Part shown: piece by piece, positions 25,557-35,400 of the stretch
Numbering within the stretch: position 1 is the first letter of the stretch
Layout: each line of letters begins with the position of its first letter
Source of the DNA: SIG307 sp964545045
GTDB taxonomy: Bacteria > Bacillota > Clostridia > Lachnospirales > Lachnospiraceae
Direction: 5' to 3'
Length of the DNA: 60,592 nt
Assembly (NCBI GenBank): GCA_964545045.1
Contig: CAZJEN010000021.1
Coordinates: 1-60,592, forward strand
Notes under the pieces: model-generated
The model's input: the letters and a program-made list of their open reading frames with translations, nothing else
What the model was told of the DNA's origin: nothing
Databases searched by the model: none
Translations under genes and position numbers: made by a program

Positions 25557-25597
25557 AAAAAATCGGCTTTCCCGAGGAAAGGAAAGCCGATTTTTTA
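25557..25597. terminator. Bidirectional terminator between DHHW gene and rpoD
   Basis: Near-perfect 15-bp stem (AAAAATCGGCTTTCC with GGAAAGCCGATTTTT) with A and T runs on both sides, placed between converging genes. Confidence 0.92.
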
Positions 25598-25625
25598 TAT
25601 CTTTAAAAGGAATTTTGGAAACAAA

Positions 25626-26750
25626 TTAAATATTAAAGTCAAAGCCTTTCAACATTCTTGCACGGCTCGGATGGCGAAGCTTACGCAGTGCCTTTGCTTC
25701 AATCTGACGGATACGTTCACGGGTAACGTTAAACTCCTTGCCTACTTCCTCCAGGGTGCGGCTCTTGCCGTCCTTTAAACCGAAGCGAAGCATAAGAACA
25801 CGGCGTTCGCGGTCGGTGAGGGTATCGAGGAGTGTGGAAATCTGATCCTGCAATACCGCATAGGAAGCAGCTTCTTCCGGTCCGAGAATACGCTCGTCTT
25901 TGATGAAGTCACCCAAGTGGCTGTCATCCTCTTCGCCGATCGGAGTATCCAGAGAAATCGGGTCTGCGGAGATTTTTAAAATCTCGCGGACACGCTCAAT
26001 CGGCATCTCCAGGGCAACGGAAAGCTCCTGCTCGGTAGGTTCGCGCCCCAGTTCCTGCAGAAGGGTACGGGAAACACGATAGGTTTTATTGATAACTTCG
26101 GACATATGCACCGGAATACGAATGGTACGGGACTGGTCGGCGATGGAACGTGTAATGGCCTGACGAATCCACCAGGTGGCATAGGTACTGAACTTATATC
26201 CTTTATTGTAATCGAATTTATCTACAGCTTTGATGAGACCAAGATTACCCTCCTGAATTAAGTCAAGGAAGGAAAGTCCGCGGCCTACATAACGCTTAGC
26301 GATGCTGACCACGAGACGAAGGTTGGACTCTGCCAAAATCTTCTTTGCGTGTTCGTCGGCGTTTTCAATGCGTTTTGCCAGCTCGATTTCTTCCGTAATG
26401 GAAAGGAGCGGGTAGTTACCGATTTCCTTTAAATACTGTTTTACCGGGTCATCGGACATAACATTTGCCAAGGCATTTAAGTCTTCCAGCTCTGCAAGAG
26501 CATCCTCGGCATCATCGATTTCCAAAAGCTCTTCGTCATCCGGCATATCTTCGCTCATCGGAGACATTACTAAGATGCCGTGGGCATCCAGATATTCATA
26601 GATTTTGTCGATCTGACTGACCTCAAGATTCATTTCCTTGAAAAAATCATTGATTTTATCAACTTCCAGCACATCCTTATTGCTGCGGGCCATTGCCACC
26701 AACTGCTTCAGGCGCTGCTCAAAATTCTGAATTTCATTATTTTGATTCAT
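25626..26750 (-). CDS. rpoD: Primary RNA polymerase sigma factor
   Basis: Start at 26750 after AAAGGAG. 374 residues, normal for the Firmicute SigA. Region 1.1 is short and acidic; region 1.2 has QYLKEIGNYPLL; region 2 has DLIQEGNLGLIKAVDKFDY and STYATWWIRQAI; region 4 has MLRFGL and the DNA-binding helix VTRERIRQIEAKALRKL. It directs core polymerase to TTGACA/TATAAT promoters, the type seen throughout this window. dnaG, the common upstream neighbour in Firmicutes, is absent: the gene has its own promoter and leader. Confidence 0.97.
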   Translation of the reverse strand: MNQNNEIQNFEQRLKQLVAMARSNKDVLEVDKINDFFKEMNLEVSQIDKIYEYLDAHGILVMSPMSEDMPDDEELLEIDDAEDALAELEDLNALANVMSDDPVKQYLKEIGNYPLLSITEEIELAKRIENADEHAKKILAESNLRLVVSIAKRYVGRGLSFLDLIQEGNLGLIKAVDKFDYNKGYKFSTYATWWIRQAITRSIADQSRTIRIPVHMSEVINKTYRVSRTLLQELGREPTEQELSVALEMPIERVREILKISADPISLDTPIGEEDDSHLGDFIKDERILGPEEAASYAVLQDQISTLLDTLTDRERRVLMLRFGLKDGKSRTLEEVGKEFNVTRERIRQIEAKALRKLRHPSRARMLKGFDFNI

Positions 26751-26830
26751 GTTGAACTACTCCTTTGATTTGTGAACCGCATGCGACGCAGAACAGAATG
26801 CAATCTTTGTCGAATGAGGGCGCAAACAGT

Positions 26831-26859
26831 ATTATAGCACAGGTATGAACAAAAAAGAA
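26831..26859 (-). promoter_or_regulatory. Extended -10 promoter of rpoD
   Basis: Minus strand TGCTATAAT with the -10 at 26831-26836 and a weak -35 (TTCTTT, 26854-26859). The 304-base gap 26751-27054 holds this promoter, its ~80-base leader, a T/A-rich stretch, and the channel terminator. Confidence 0.6.
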
Positions 26860-27005
26860 AGCACAATTTTCTGAAATTTGCAAAATTGTTGAAAACTACT
26901 TAAAACTTAGAAATCCTACCGGGAAATATGGTAAAAAAGGCTAGATTGCCGCTTTTTTGCAGTAGTTGCATAAAGTGACAAAAGTCGGAAAAAGGGAAAT
27001 ATATA

Positions 27006-27045
27006 GTAAAAGCGACCTTACAGAAAACTGTAGGAGGCCGCTTCT
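27006..27045 (-). terminator. Terminator of the K+ channel gene
   Basis: Minus strand stem AAGCGGCCTCCTACAG with CTGTAAGGTCGCTT and TTTT loop, followed by TT. It lies about 10 bases after the stop. Confidence 0.85.
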
Positions 27046-27054
27046 GAGAATGTA

Positions 27055-28269
27055 TTAGATTTCGATATTGCTGGCATCGGACAGATGCAACTTGGTATAA
27101 ATGAATACCCGGTCACCGGCCTCCAGCTTCATGTTGCCGTTCGGAATCAGGGACTTGTTTCGACGTTTTACCAATACAATAATGGATTGGCGGGAAATGT
27201 CCAAATCCCGAATGCGAAGTCCGGTCCATGGATTCTGGGTTTTCAGAACCACTTCCTTTAAGTTGATGTGTTCGTCATCTTCGTAAGGCTCTGCACCCAG
27301 AACGAGAAGATCGGCTTCTTCTAAGATCAAATCGCCCCGTGGAATGAGAATCTCGTTGTCTCGTTTTATAATGGCAACAATCATACCGGACGGGAGCTTT
27401 AAGTCCGCGATACGCTGCCCGAGCCATTTGTCGTTTGGTCCGATTTCGATTTTGATAAAGTGCATGTCGGCCTCGTATCCGTACTCGTTTCTGCGTTTCA
27501 GGCGGGAGTACTGGTCTACAAAACCTGCGGAAATAATACCGGTAGGAATGGCGACCATGCCGACACCTAAAAAGGTAATAAAAATACCGAATACTTTACC
27601 CAGTGTGGTTACGGGGTAAATATCGCCGTAACCTACGGTGAGCAGGGTAGAAGCAGCCCACCAAACGCCGGAGAAGGCATTTTGGAATATATCCGGTTGT
27701 GCTTCGTGTTCCAAACTGTACATACAGAGACTGGAGCCCACCATTAAAATCAAAATGATAACTACGGAAGAAATCAGTTGGGAACGTTTGCCGGAAATGA
27801 CCTCCGTGATGACGTGAAGGGAGTCATAATAGGCGTTGATTCGGAAAAGGCGGAAAATGCGCACAATTCGAATCATACGGAAGGCAACGGTTCCCGACGG
27901 GAAGAATATCGGCAAATAGTACGGCAGGAAGGACAGCAAATCAATGATGCCTAAAAAGGAAAACATATACTTCCGTAACGCACGGCCTTCCGTCATATCC
28001 TTTTCGTCTTGATAGAGTATCCGGGCGGTAAACAACCGCAGGATATAGTCCAGTGCAAAAAATGCAACCGTTATTCGCTCAATCCAAAGCAGAACCGTAC
28101 CATACTGTGCCTGCAGGCTGTCAAAGGTATACATGATGCTGGCAGTCAGATTCAGGACGATGGCAAAGGCACTGAAAAAGTCATAGGCCCGGCTGACATG
28201 GTCCAAATCGTTGCCGACCTCTAATATTTCAAGGAGCCGCTTACGGCGGCGAAGCCATTTTTTGTTCAC
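27055..28269 (-). CDS. Voltage-gated-type K+ channel with two TrkA-C domains
   Basis: GTG start at 28269, nine bases after AAGGAGG; the frame continues upstream without a start signal. 404 residues: six membrane helices with an S4-like segment (FRMIRIVRIFRLFR, Arg every third residue), a pore helix and the K+ selectivity filter TVGYGD near residue 208. The cytosolic part holds two TrkA-C/RCK-C domains in tandem (about 245-320 and 325-404) without the Rossmann RCK-N domain. TrkA-C domains bind small ligands, in several Firmicute transporters c-di-AMP, so ligand-controlled K+ flux is likely but not proven. Confidence 0.88.
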   Translation of the reverse strand: MNKKWLRRRKRLLEILEVGNDLDHVSRAYDFFSAFAIVLNLTASIMYTFDSLQAQYGTVLLWIERITVAFFALDYILRLFTARILYQDEKDMTEGRALRKYMFSFLGIIDLLSFLPYYLPIFFPSGTVAFRMIRIVRIFRLFRINAYYDSLHVITEVISGKRSQLISSVVIILILMVGSSLCMYSLEHEAQPDIFQNAFSGVWWAASTLLTVGYGDIYPVTTLGKVFGIFITFLGVGMVAIPTGIISAGFVDQYSRLKRRNEYGYEADMHFIKIEIGPNDKWLGQRIADLKLPSGMIVAIIKRDNEILIPRGDLILEEADLLVLGAEPYEDDEHINLKEVVLKTQNPWTGLRIRDLDISRQSIIVLVKRRNKSLIPNGNMKLEAGDRVFIYTKLHLSDASNIEI

Positions 28270-28352
28270 ACAAGAAGCCTCCTTACGAAAAAAGTAGTGA
28301 AACGTGAATTGTGATCCGGCAGGGGTTGCTTGAATACACTGCCCCTTAGCAT

Positions 28353-28381
28353 AGTGTACCACATAAAGCAGAGGAAATCAA
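28353..28381 (-). promoter_or_regulatory. Sigma-A promoter of the K+ channel gene
   Basis: Minus strand TTGATT (28376-28381), 17 bases, TACACT (28353-28358) preceded by TGG. Confidence 0.65.
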
Positions 28382-28403
28382 TTTTCTTTACAGAGGAGAT
28401 TCG

Positions 28404-29240
28404 TTAATGAAATTTTCCGGGGGATATTCCGGTGGCCTTTTTGAAGCTGCGGATGAAGTTGGCATAGTCGTTAAAACCGGAACGATAGCAGGCCTCGGTG
28501 ACGCTGACGCCTTCCTGCAGCAGTTGTTTGGCAAAATTGATTTTCCGGTCTAACAGGTAAGCGCGTAAGGTAAGTCCTGTATGGTGCTTAAACTGCGCGC
28601 TTAAATAGCTTTCGCTGATGTGAAACTCTTTTGCCAGCGCGGAAAGGCGCAAGGGTTCCTCTAAATGGGAATCGATGTATTGCATGGTGCCGGTGATATA
28701 CGCCGGCATTGTATTTTTATAGGTGGAAGGGTCTGTCTGATACTGCCGGTTTAAAAACAAAAGGAGAAGAGAGGCATAGGCGTTTTGTACCACGGCGCGT
28801 CCGAAGCAATCCGGAGCGGAAGTGGATGCCAAGCCTTCATAAAGTGCCAGAAATTCCTGCAATGCCTCCGAAGAAAGAACGCGCAGGTTTCCCGTACCCA
28901 GCGGACGTGCATAGAAACAGTCTTCCAAGGAAAAACCGTCGGGAGAAAGTGCATTAATATAGTCTCGCTTCAGATTGATGACAATACGTTCGTATGGGGT
29001 ATTATCCATACTTTGAATGCGGTGCATTTCGTTGGAATTGATAATGACAAGGCTTCCCGGAACCGGCGAAAAACAGGTCTGTTCAATATAAAGTCTGATA
29101 TTTCCGGACAGAAACAAATACACCTCACAGCCATCATGTCTGTGATAGGCATAGGTGGCGTTGTAGGTGCTTTTCTTTCGGAAAAAAGAGATTTCTCGGG
29201 AAATCGGTTCTAATTGGGGTGCGGTTTTATTGTTTGTCAT
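28404..29240 (-). CDS. AraC-family regulator of the GH115 locus
   Basis: Start ATG 29240 (MTNNKT) after AGGAG; an upstream in-frame start at 29282 lacks a ribosome site. 278 residues: an N-terminal cupin-like sensor (about 25-110, with YHRHDGCEVYLFLSG) and a C-terminal pair of helix-turn-helix motifs (about 175-278, with SESYLSAQFKHHTGL and GFNDYANFIRSFKKATGISP). It is divergent from a GH115 gene. A 21-bp-spaced direct repeat lies between them and recurs before the second GH115, so the inferred role is activation by a glucuronoxylan-derived sugar. Confidence 0.88.
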   Translation of the reverse strand: MTNNKTAPQLEPISREISFFRKKSTYNATYAYHRHDGCEVYLFLSGNIRLYIEQTCFSPVPGSLVIINSNEMHRIQSMDNTPYERIVINLKRDYINALSPDGFSLEDCFYARPLGTGNLRVLSSEALQEFLALYEGLASTSAPDCFGRAVVQNAYASLLLLFLNRQYQTDPSTYKNTMPAYITGTMQYIDSHLEEPLRLSALAKEFHISESYLSAQFKHHTGLTLRAYLLDRKINFAKQLLQEGVSVTEACYRSGFNDYANFIRSFKKATGISPGKFH

Positions 29241-29256
29241 AGATACTCCTGTTTCA

Positions 29257-29310
29257 CGCAATAAAATAAATGGAAAACGCAATATATCTTGTATGAAACC
29301 ATGATATCAT
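29257..29310 (+). promoter_or_regulatory. AraC-type operator and promoter, first GH115
   Basis: Direct repeats containing GCAATA begin at 29258 and 29279, 21 bp apart. A -10 TATCAT begins at 29305, 26 bp after the second repeat, and there is no good -35. Exactly the same 21 and 26 bp spacings occur before the second GH115. The site also lies 17 bases upstream of the AraC start codon, so autoregulation is likely. Confidence 0.65.
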
Positions 29311-29351
29311 GAAACTAAGGAAAAAGCAACATGTGCTGACAGGAGGCAGGT

Positions 29352-32261
29352 ATGGAACGATTTTATGTGGTAAAAGAACAAAAAGCGGCAGAGTTTTTAG
29401 TGGAAGCGGAAAGTTTTACGGGAGTGAAGTTAATTGGGGAAACTGTGGCAGAGGATGTCTTGGCGGTAAGTGACCGGCAACCTGTGATAACGGGAGAATT
29501 AATGCAGTGTACAACGGAACGAGTCGTACTGATGGCAACCGTGGGACAGAGCCCGCTGTTAGAACGGCTGGAAAAAGAGGGTAAAGTGTTACTGGAAGAA
29601 CTGCACGGCAAACGGGAAGTGTATTTGATGCAGATTGTGGAGAAACCGTTTGCGGAATGTCCGGAAGTAAAGGAGCTTCTTGTGATTGCGGGAAGCGATA
29701 AGCGCGGTACGATTTACGGAATGTTCGGTCTTTCGGAACGCCTTGGTGTATCACCGCTTGTTTATTTCGGAGATGCGGCACCGGAGAAGCAGGAGGAACC
29801 GTTTGTGGAGCTTGCGGATGTATTTATATCCAAGGAACCGTCGGTAAAGTACAGAGGTTTCTTTATCAATGACGAGTGGCCGGCCTTCGGAAATTGGTGT
29901 ATGGAGAAGTTCGGAGGAGTAAATGCAAAGGCATACCGGAAAATATTTGAATTGTTACTTCGGTTAAAGGGAAATTATATGTGGCCTGCCATGTGGAGGT
30001 CCTCTTTCTCCGAGGACGGCCCGGGATTGTTGAATGCGGAGCTGGCGGATACTCTCGGTGTGATTATGGGACTTTCCCATCATGAACCGATGTGCCGTGC
30101 CGGTGTGGAGTGGCAGAATCAATATAAAGGCTACGGCACGGATTCTACCTGGAGTTTTATTTCCAATGCAGAGGCAATTACAAGATTCTGGGAAGACGGT
30201 ATTTTACGAAACAAACCTTTTGAAAATGTGATTACCACCGGTATGCGTGGAGAAAACGATTCCAAGCTGATGCCGGAGAATGCCACCTTAAAGGACAATA
30301 TTGAGGTAATCAAAAAGGCGATTCGCACCCAGCATGACCTGATGAAAAAGCATATCAATCCGGATCTTACAAAAGTGCCGCGCATGCTTGCGATTTATAA
30401 GGAAGTGGAAGATTATTATTTTGGAGATGAAACCTGTGAAGGGTTAAAGGATTGGGACGAGCTGTCGGATACGATTTTCTTACTTAGTGACGACAATTAC
30501 GGACATCTGCGAGCACTTCCGACCGAGGAAACAAGAAATCATCCGGGCGGTTTCGGCATGTATTATCACTTTGACTACCATGGTGCACCGGTGAGCTACG
30601 AATGGATGAACTGTAACCGTTTGACAAAGACATGGGAAATGATGACCCAGGCGTACGAGTCCGGTGTGAGAGAAATGTGGATTGTCAATGTGGGTGACTT
30701 AAAAGCAGTTGAATATCCGTTGTGTTATTTTATGGAACTGGCATATGACTATGAAACATGGGGAGGCAGTGCGCCGAACAAAACGGAGGAATTTGCGAAA
30801 CGTTGGATTGAGGGGCAGTTCGGAAGTCGCTTGTCGGAACGCCAACGGGAAATGATGGCAGTGGTGATAGAGGGCTATACCAAGTGGAATGCGGCAAGAA
30901 GCCCGGAAGCTATGCGGGAGGGAATCTATCATCCGGTGCATTTTAAGGAAAGTGATCGGGTGTGGGAACAGGTACACGGCATTATGGAGACGGCAGAGCA
31001 GTTAAATCGGGAACTGTCGGGAGAAGCCCTGGTGACCTATCAAAGCATCGTCTATTATCCGGCAATGGCATCCTTAAATCTGGTTTTGATGTATGTGGAA
31101 GCCGGAATCAATAAGGAATTGGCGAAAAGAGGTTGCGTGCATGCCAACGTATACAGAGATCGCGTCATCAAGCGTATTTTGGATGATTCCCGTTATGTGG
31201 AAGAATATCACCTGGCAAATAGCGGAAAGTGGAATCATTGCATGAGCTCGGCTCATACGGGATTCCGAGGTTGGGATGACAAGGACTGGACGTACCCGAC
31301 AGTGGAGACGGTAGTTCCGATTTCGGGAGGAAAGGTAGTGGTAAGTTTCCGCGGTAGTGAAGAATATCATCTGGGCGCCCACTGGCAGGATAAGGGGCCG
31401 ATGGTAAATGATGATTTCACAAGACCGGATACAAAGGAAGTTTTGCTTGATATTGACAGCAGAGGAAATGTATCGTTTTCCTATGACGTGGAATTTGACA
31501 GCCCGTGGTTACGGTGCTCGGAAAAAAGCGGTAGAGTGGAAATTGCCGAAGGCGGTCGGAAAACGCTTGCGTTTACGGCAGATCGCTGTTTGCTTCACGG
31601 AAAAGCGGAAGCTGCGGTGACGCTTCGTATTACTTTTGATAACGGACAGAAAACACATTCCAAGCTGTTGCTTGTGGCGGAAGAGAGTTGTGTTTCGGAG
31701 CAGGGGAATGCAAAGTATCTGTTTGTGGAACGGCAGGGATATTGTTCCATGCGGGCAGAGCATTTTAGTGAGAAAAAGGACGTAGACGGCAAAGGATTTC
31801 AGGTCATTTCCTATCTCGGCAGGGAAGGGGCAGCGGTAAAAGCATTCCCGGCAATGGAGTACTATGACGACCCGAAGACAGCACCGTATGTAAAGTACAC
31901 CTTCCTGGCGGAGCAGACCGGAACCTATAAGTTGGATTTATATGTGTTGTCCAGAAACCCGGTGGTAAAGGGTGCACAGATGCGGTTTGCGGTTTCGGCC
32001 AATGAAGGTGCAGCGCAGGATGTATATTCTGTTTCCGAGCAGTATTATACCGAATGGTTCCATAAGGAATGGGCAGACGGCGTGTTGAATCATGCCCGTG
32101 TGGTAACAACGGAGGTTACTATCCGGGAGGGCAAGAATGACATCTACGTGTATGCCGGAGAGCCGGGCGTGATTCTGGAAAAGCTGGTATTGTATCCGGC
32201 AGATATGGAGCTTTCGGAGAGCTATTTCGGACCGGCGGAGAGTTACTTCAGAGCAAAGTAA
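29352..32261 (+). CDS. Cytosolic GH115 xylan alpha-1,2-glucuronidase
   Basis: ATG 29352 after AGGAGGCAGG. 969 residues without a signal peptide or membrane helix. Family motifs include GTIYGMFGLSERLGVSP, YRGFFINDEW, LRLKGNYMWPAMW, SHHEPMCRAGVEW near 245 and MRGEND near 298, followed by the GH115 C-terminal domain. GH115 enzymes release (4-O-methyl-)glucuronic acid from xylan, including internal residues. A cytosolic location implies action on imported aldouronic oligosaccharides. A terminator separates it from the surface GH115, with a second copy of the operator between. No transporter lies in this cluster. Confidence 0.93.
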   Translation: MERFYVVKEQKAAEFLVEAESFTGVKLIGETVAEDVLAVSDRQPVITGELMQCTTERVVLMATVGQSPLLERLEKEGKVLLEELHGKREVYLMQIVEKPFAECPEVKELLVIAGSDKRGTIYGMFGLSERLGVSPLVYFGDAAPEKQEEPFVELADVFISKEPSVKYRGFFINDEWPAFGNWCMEKFGGVNAKAYRKIFELLLRLKGNYMWPAMWRSSFSEDGPGLLNAELADTLGVIMGLSHHEPMCRAGVEWQNQYKGYGTDSTWSFISNAEAITRFWEDGILRNKPFENVITTGMRGENDSKLMPENATLKDNIEVIKKAIRTQHDLMKKHINPDLTKVPRMLAIYKEVEDYYFGDETCEGLKDWDELSDTIFLLSDDNYGHLRALPTEETRNHPGGFGMYYHFDYHGAPVSYEWMNCNRLTKTWEMMTQAYESGVREMWIVNVGDLKAVEYPLCYFMELAYDYETWGGSAPNKTEEFAKRWIEGQFGSRLSERQREMMAVVIEGYTKWNAARSPEAMREGIYHPVHFKESDRVWEQVHGIMETAEQLNRELSGEALVTYQSIVYYPAMASLNLVLMYVEAGINKELAKRGCVHANVYRDRVIKRILDDSRYVEEYHLANSGKWNHCMSSAHTGFRGWDDKDWTYPTVETVVPISGGKVVVSFRGSEEYHLGAHWQDKGPMVNDDFTRPDTKEVLLDIDSRGNVSFSYDVEFDSPWLRCSEKSGRVEIAEGGRKTLAFTADRCLLHGKAEAAVTLRITFDNGQKTHSKLLLVAEESCVSEQGNAKYLFVERQGYCSMRAEHFSEKKDVDGKGFQVISYLGREGAAVKAFPAMEYYDDPKTAPYVKYTFLAEQTGTYKLDLYVLSRNPVVKGAQMRFAVSANEGAAQDVYSVSEQYYTEWFHKEWADGVLNHARVVTTEVTIREGKNDIYVYAGEPGVILEKLVLYPADMELSESYFGPAESYFRAK

Positions 32262-32291
32262 GGTACGAAAGGAAGGACAATGATAAAAGGT

Positions 32292-32329
32292 AAAGTGGCG
32301 GTGCCTGTAGGGGCACTTCCACTTTTTTT
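32292..32329 (+). terminator. Rho-independent terminator after the cytosolic GH115
   Basis: Stem AAAGTGG..GTGCC pairing with GGCAC..CCACTTT around a GTAG loop, followed by seven T. Confidence 0.88.
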
Positions 32330-32354
32330 GCCCTATAGGAAAATGCTCATTCCG

Positions 32355-32408
32355 CGCAATAAAATGAACAAAAAATGCAATAAAATGTATTTAAAATTAT
32401 GATAGTAT
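32355..32408 (+). promoter_or_regulatory. AraC-type operator and promoter, second GH115
   Basis: Direct repeats GCAATAAAAT begin at 32356 and 32377, 21 bp apart. TAGTAT (32403-32408) is placed as the -10, 26 bp after the second repeat, copying the geometry of the site at 29257. The leader to the start codon is about 50 bases. Confidence 0.65.
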
Positions 32409-32460
32409 AAAAATGGAAAAATGAAAAAGTAGTAAAATAAAACGAGGAGGATGAGTTACA

Positions 32461-35400
32461 ATGAAACATGGGATGAAACGCTTTCTTTGCCTTATGATGG
32501 CGTTGCTTCTGGTGGCAGGTTGTGCGTCTCCGGCCGGGAACGAGAATGTTACGCCGACGGAGCCGGCACAGGAGGCAATTACGCCGACTGCAGAGCCGGA
32601 TGAGACCGCAGCGCCTACGACAGCGCCGACCGAAGCGGTGAAACCGACGGCAAAGCCGACAGAGGCAGCAAAGCCTACGGAAGCACCGATACCGACAGCT
32701 ACACCGACGCCGAAGCCGGGTTGTGAGCTTTTCGTGCCGACGAGCCAGGCGGATGGGACCGTTATTCTGGCAAATCAGGAAGGTGCGGCTCCGGTGTATA
32801 TCGATGCTAACGGCCCTGCATATGCGGGACTTCGCTTAATCGGCGATGCGGTAGCGGGTGATATGGAGGCGGTTACCGGACAGAGACCGGCGGTGATGAC
32901 TACCGAGCCGGAAAGCGGCATTATGATTGTTGCGGGTCTGGTGGATGAAGAGCTGATTACGAAGGAAGGTCTGACTTGGGAAATCGGACCGAGCGGTGAC
33001 AGCTTTAAGTCCGAGGATTTCGAGCGTTACCAGATTCAGGTAAAGAGGGACGGCGAGAAGACCAAGGTAATCGTAGCCGGTGCGGACAAGCGCGGTACGA
33101 TTTACGGATTGTTCCATATTACACAGGACTTATGTGGGGTAAGCCCGTGGGTTTGGTGGGGCGATGCGAAGCCGGCTCATCAGGATGTTCTGTCCTTTGA
33201 CGTGGCTGAGCTGGAGATAACGTCCGACCGACCGTCCGTAAATTACAGAGGTTTCTTCTTAAATGACGAGAATCCGTCTCTGAACGGTTTTGCGGACAGC
33301 CATTTCGGCGGATTGAACTATATGTTCTACAGCCATGTTTGTGAATTGATGCTGCGTCTCAAGGGTAACTATTTATGGCCGGCGATGTGGTCCAACGGAT
33401 TCAATTTCGACGGTATGGAAGGTGTTACCGGTCAGTTTGCGGAGCTGGAAAAAGAATACCACTACATGCTGAACGGTGTTATGTACAAGGATGTTCACGG
33501 AAGTGAGCAGGGTCTTGTAAACACCAATACCCTTTACGGAAAGAAGATTGCCGAGGTTGACGGCGGAAACGGAAACGGAAGCCTTGCGGAAGGCTACTAT
33601 CCGATGTCCCTGGCAAATGCCGTAATCGCAGACCACTATGGTGTTATGGTGGGTGCTTCCCATCATGAGCCGATGGCACGTGCAGGTGTAGAATGGGGTA
33701 AGTATAAGCATACGTTCTATTCCAAGGGCGTAGAGCCGGGAGCAAATTCCGGTGCTTGGAATTATTACCAGAACGTAGCGAATATTTCGAATTTCTGGAG
33801 TGATGCAATCGCTCGTAACGGTAATTTCTCTACCAACCTGTATACGGTAGGTATGCGTGGTGAGAATGATACCGCATTGACGAATGCAAGCGGCAAGACT
33901 CTGACTATGGCAGAGAATGCGCAGCTGTTAAAGGATGTTTTGAACAAGCAGGACGAGATTTTAGAGAGCTTCGGTCAGGGAGATACTACGAGACTGTTCT
34001 GTATTTACAAAGAAGTGGAAAGCTGTTGGTACGGCGGTAAGCGAAATAATCCGGCGGGTGCGGACGATAGCTATGCACTGCGTAAGGATACTATCGTACA
34101 GGAAATGCTCGGTGCGGATACCAACAATATCGTAATGTTCTGTGAGGACAACAACGGATATTTACGTACGGTAGGAGAATACGGTGCCAAGGACGATTAC
34201 AATTACGGTTTATATTATCACTTCGATTATGTAGGCGGTCCGCGTACTTCCATGTGGATTAACACCATGCCGTTGCAGCGTACCTGGGACAATATGACCA
34301 CGGCGTATGAGTATGGCGTAGATGATGCATGGATTGTAAACGTTGGTGATTTGAAGCCGATGGAGTTGCCGTTATCCTATTTCCTGGATATGGCGTATGA
34401 TTTCGACAAGTACGGCAGCAGCAATCCGAACAGCGTGGAAGAGTATACGCAGAATTGGGTAAGACAGCAGTTTAAGGCAGGAAATCTGACCGATGACGAG
34501 GTAAAGGAAGTTGCGGAGATTCTTACAGCCTACGCTGACATGAACGGTGATACCAAACCGGAGTGTCTGAGTGCAACTACTTATCATGCAGTGAATTACA
34601 ACGAAACCCAGAGACATCTGTCGGAAGCACTCGCATTAGAGGCATTGGCAGATAAGTATCTGAAGAAATTTGAGAATACCGAGCTGTACGATGCATATTA
34701 TGAGTTAGTGTACTATCCGGCAGCGGCAACTGCGAACGCAAACAAGCTGTGGTGCTATATGGCATTGAACCAGTTGTATGCGCACCGCGGCAGTCTGTTG
34801 GCGAATATGTACGGAGATTTAGTAAACGAGGCGATAGAGCACGATCGTGCATTGACGGCCACGTATAATACGCTGGGCGGAGATTTGAACGGAAAAGATA
34901 AGTGGTACCGGATGATGGTAACGGCTCCGTTCAGTTATGAAAACGTTTGTGGAGTAACCGGCCATGCACACTTAAATTATTCCAGCTGGAATCATGAGTC
35001 CAGTAGTAAGATTGTTCCGACTTATGTACAGGGTGTTGTGGGCAGTCAGCTGATTGTGGATGTAACCGGCGACGAAGTGGGATATTCCAGCGGAACCGTG
35101 GCCCTTCCGAATTTCTATAATGTAAACAAAGAGGCGTATGCCCTTACCCTCAGCAACGGCGGCGGTGAATATCTCTCCTATGAGATTACCGGTGTTCCGT
35201 CCTGGATAAAGATTGACGGACCGACTAAGGGCGGATTTTATGTAAGCAAGGTGCTTGGCGTATCCGTTGATTGGGATAAGGTAACGGGGGACAGCACGGG
35301 CAGCTTTAAGATTACCAGCGGCAGCCAGACCGTAACAGTTACTGTAAATGCCAAGGTAGTGAAGTTGGCTTCCGGTGTGGATAAGAAGGCTGTGGTTGTA

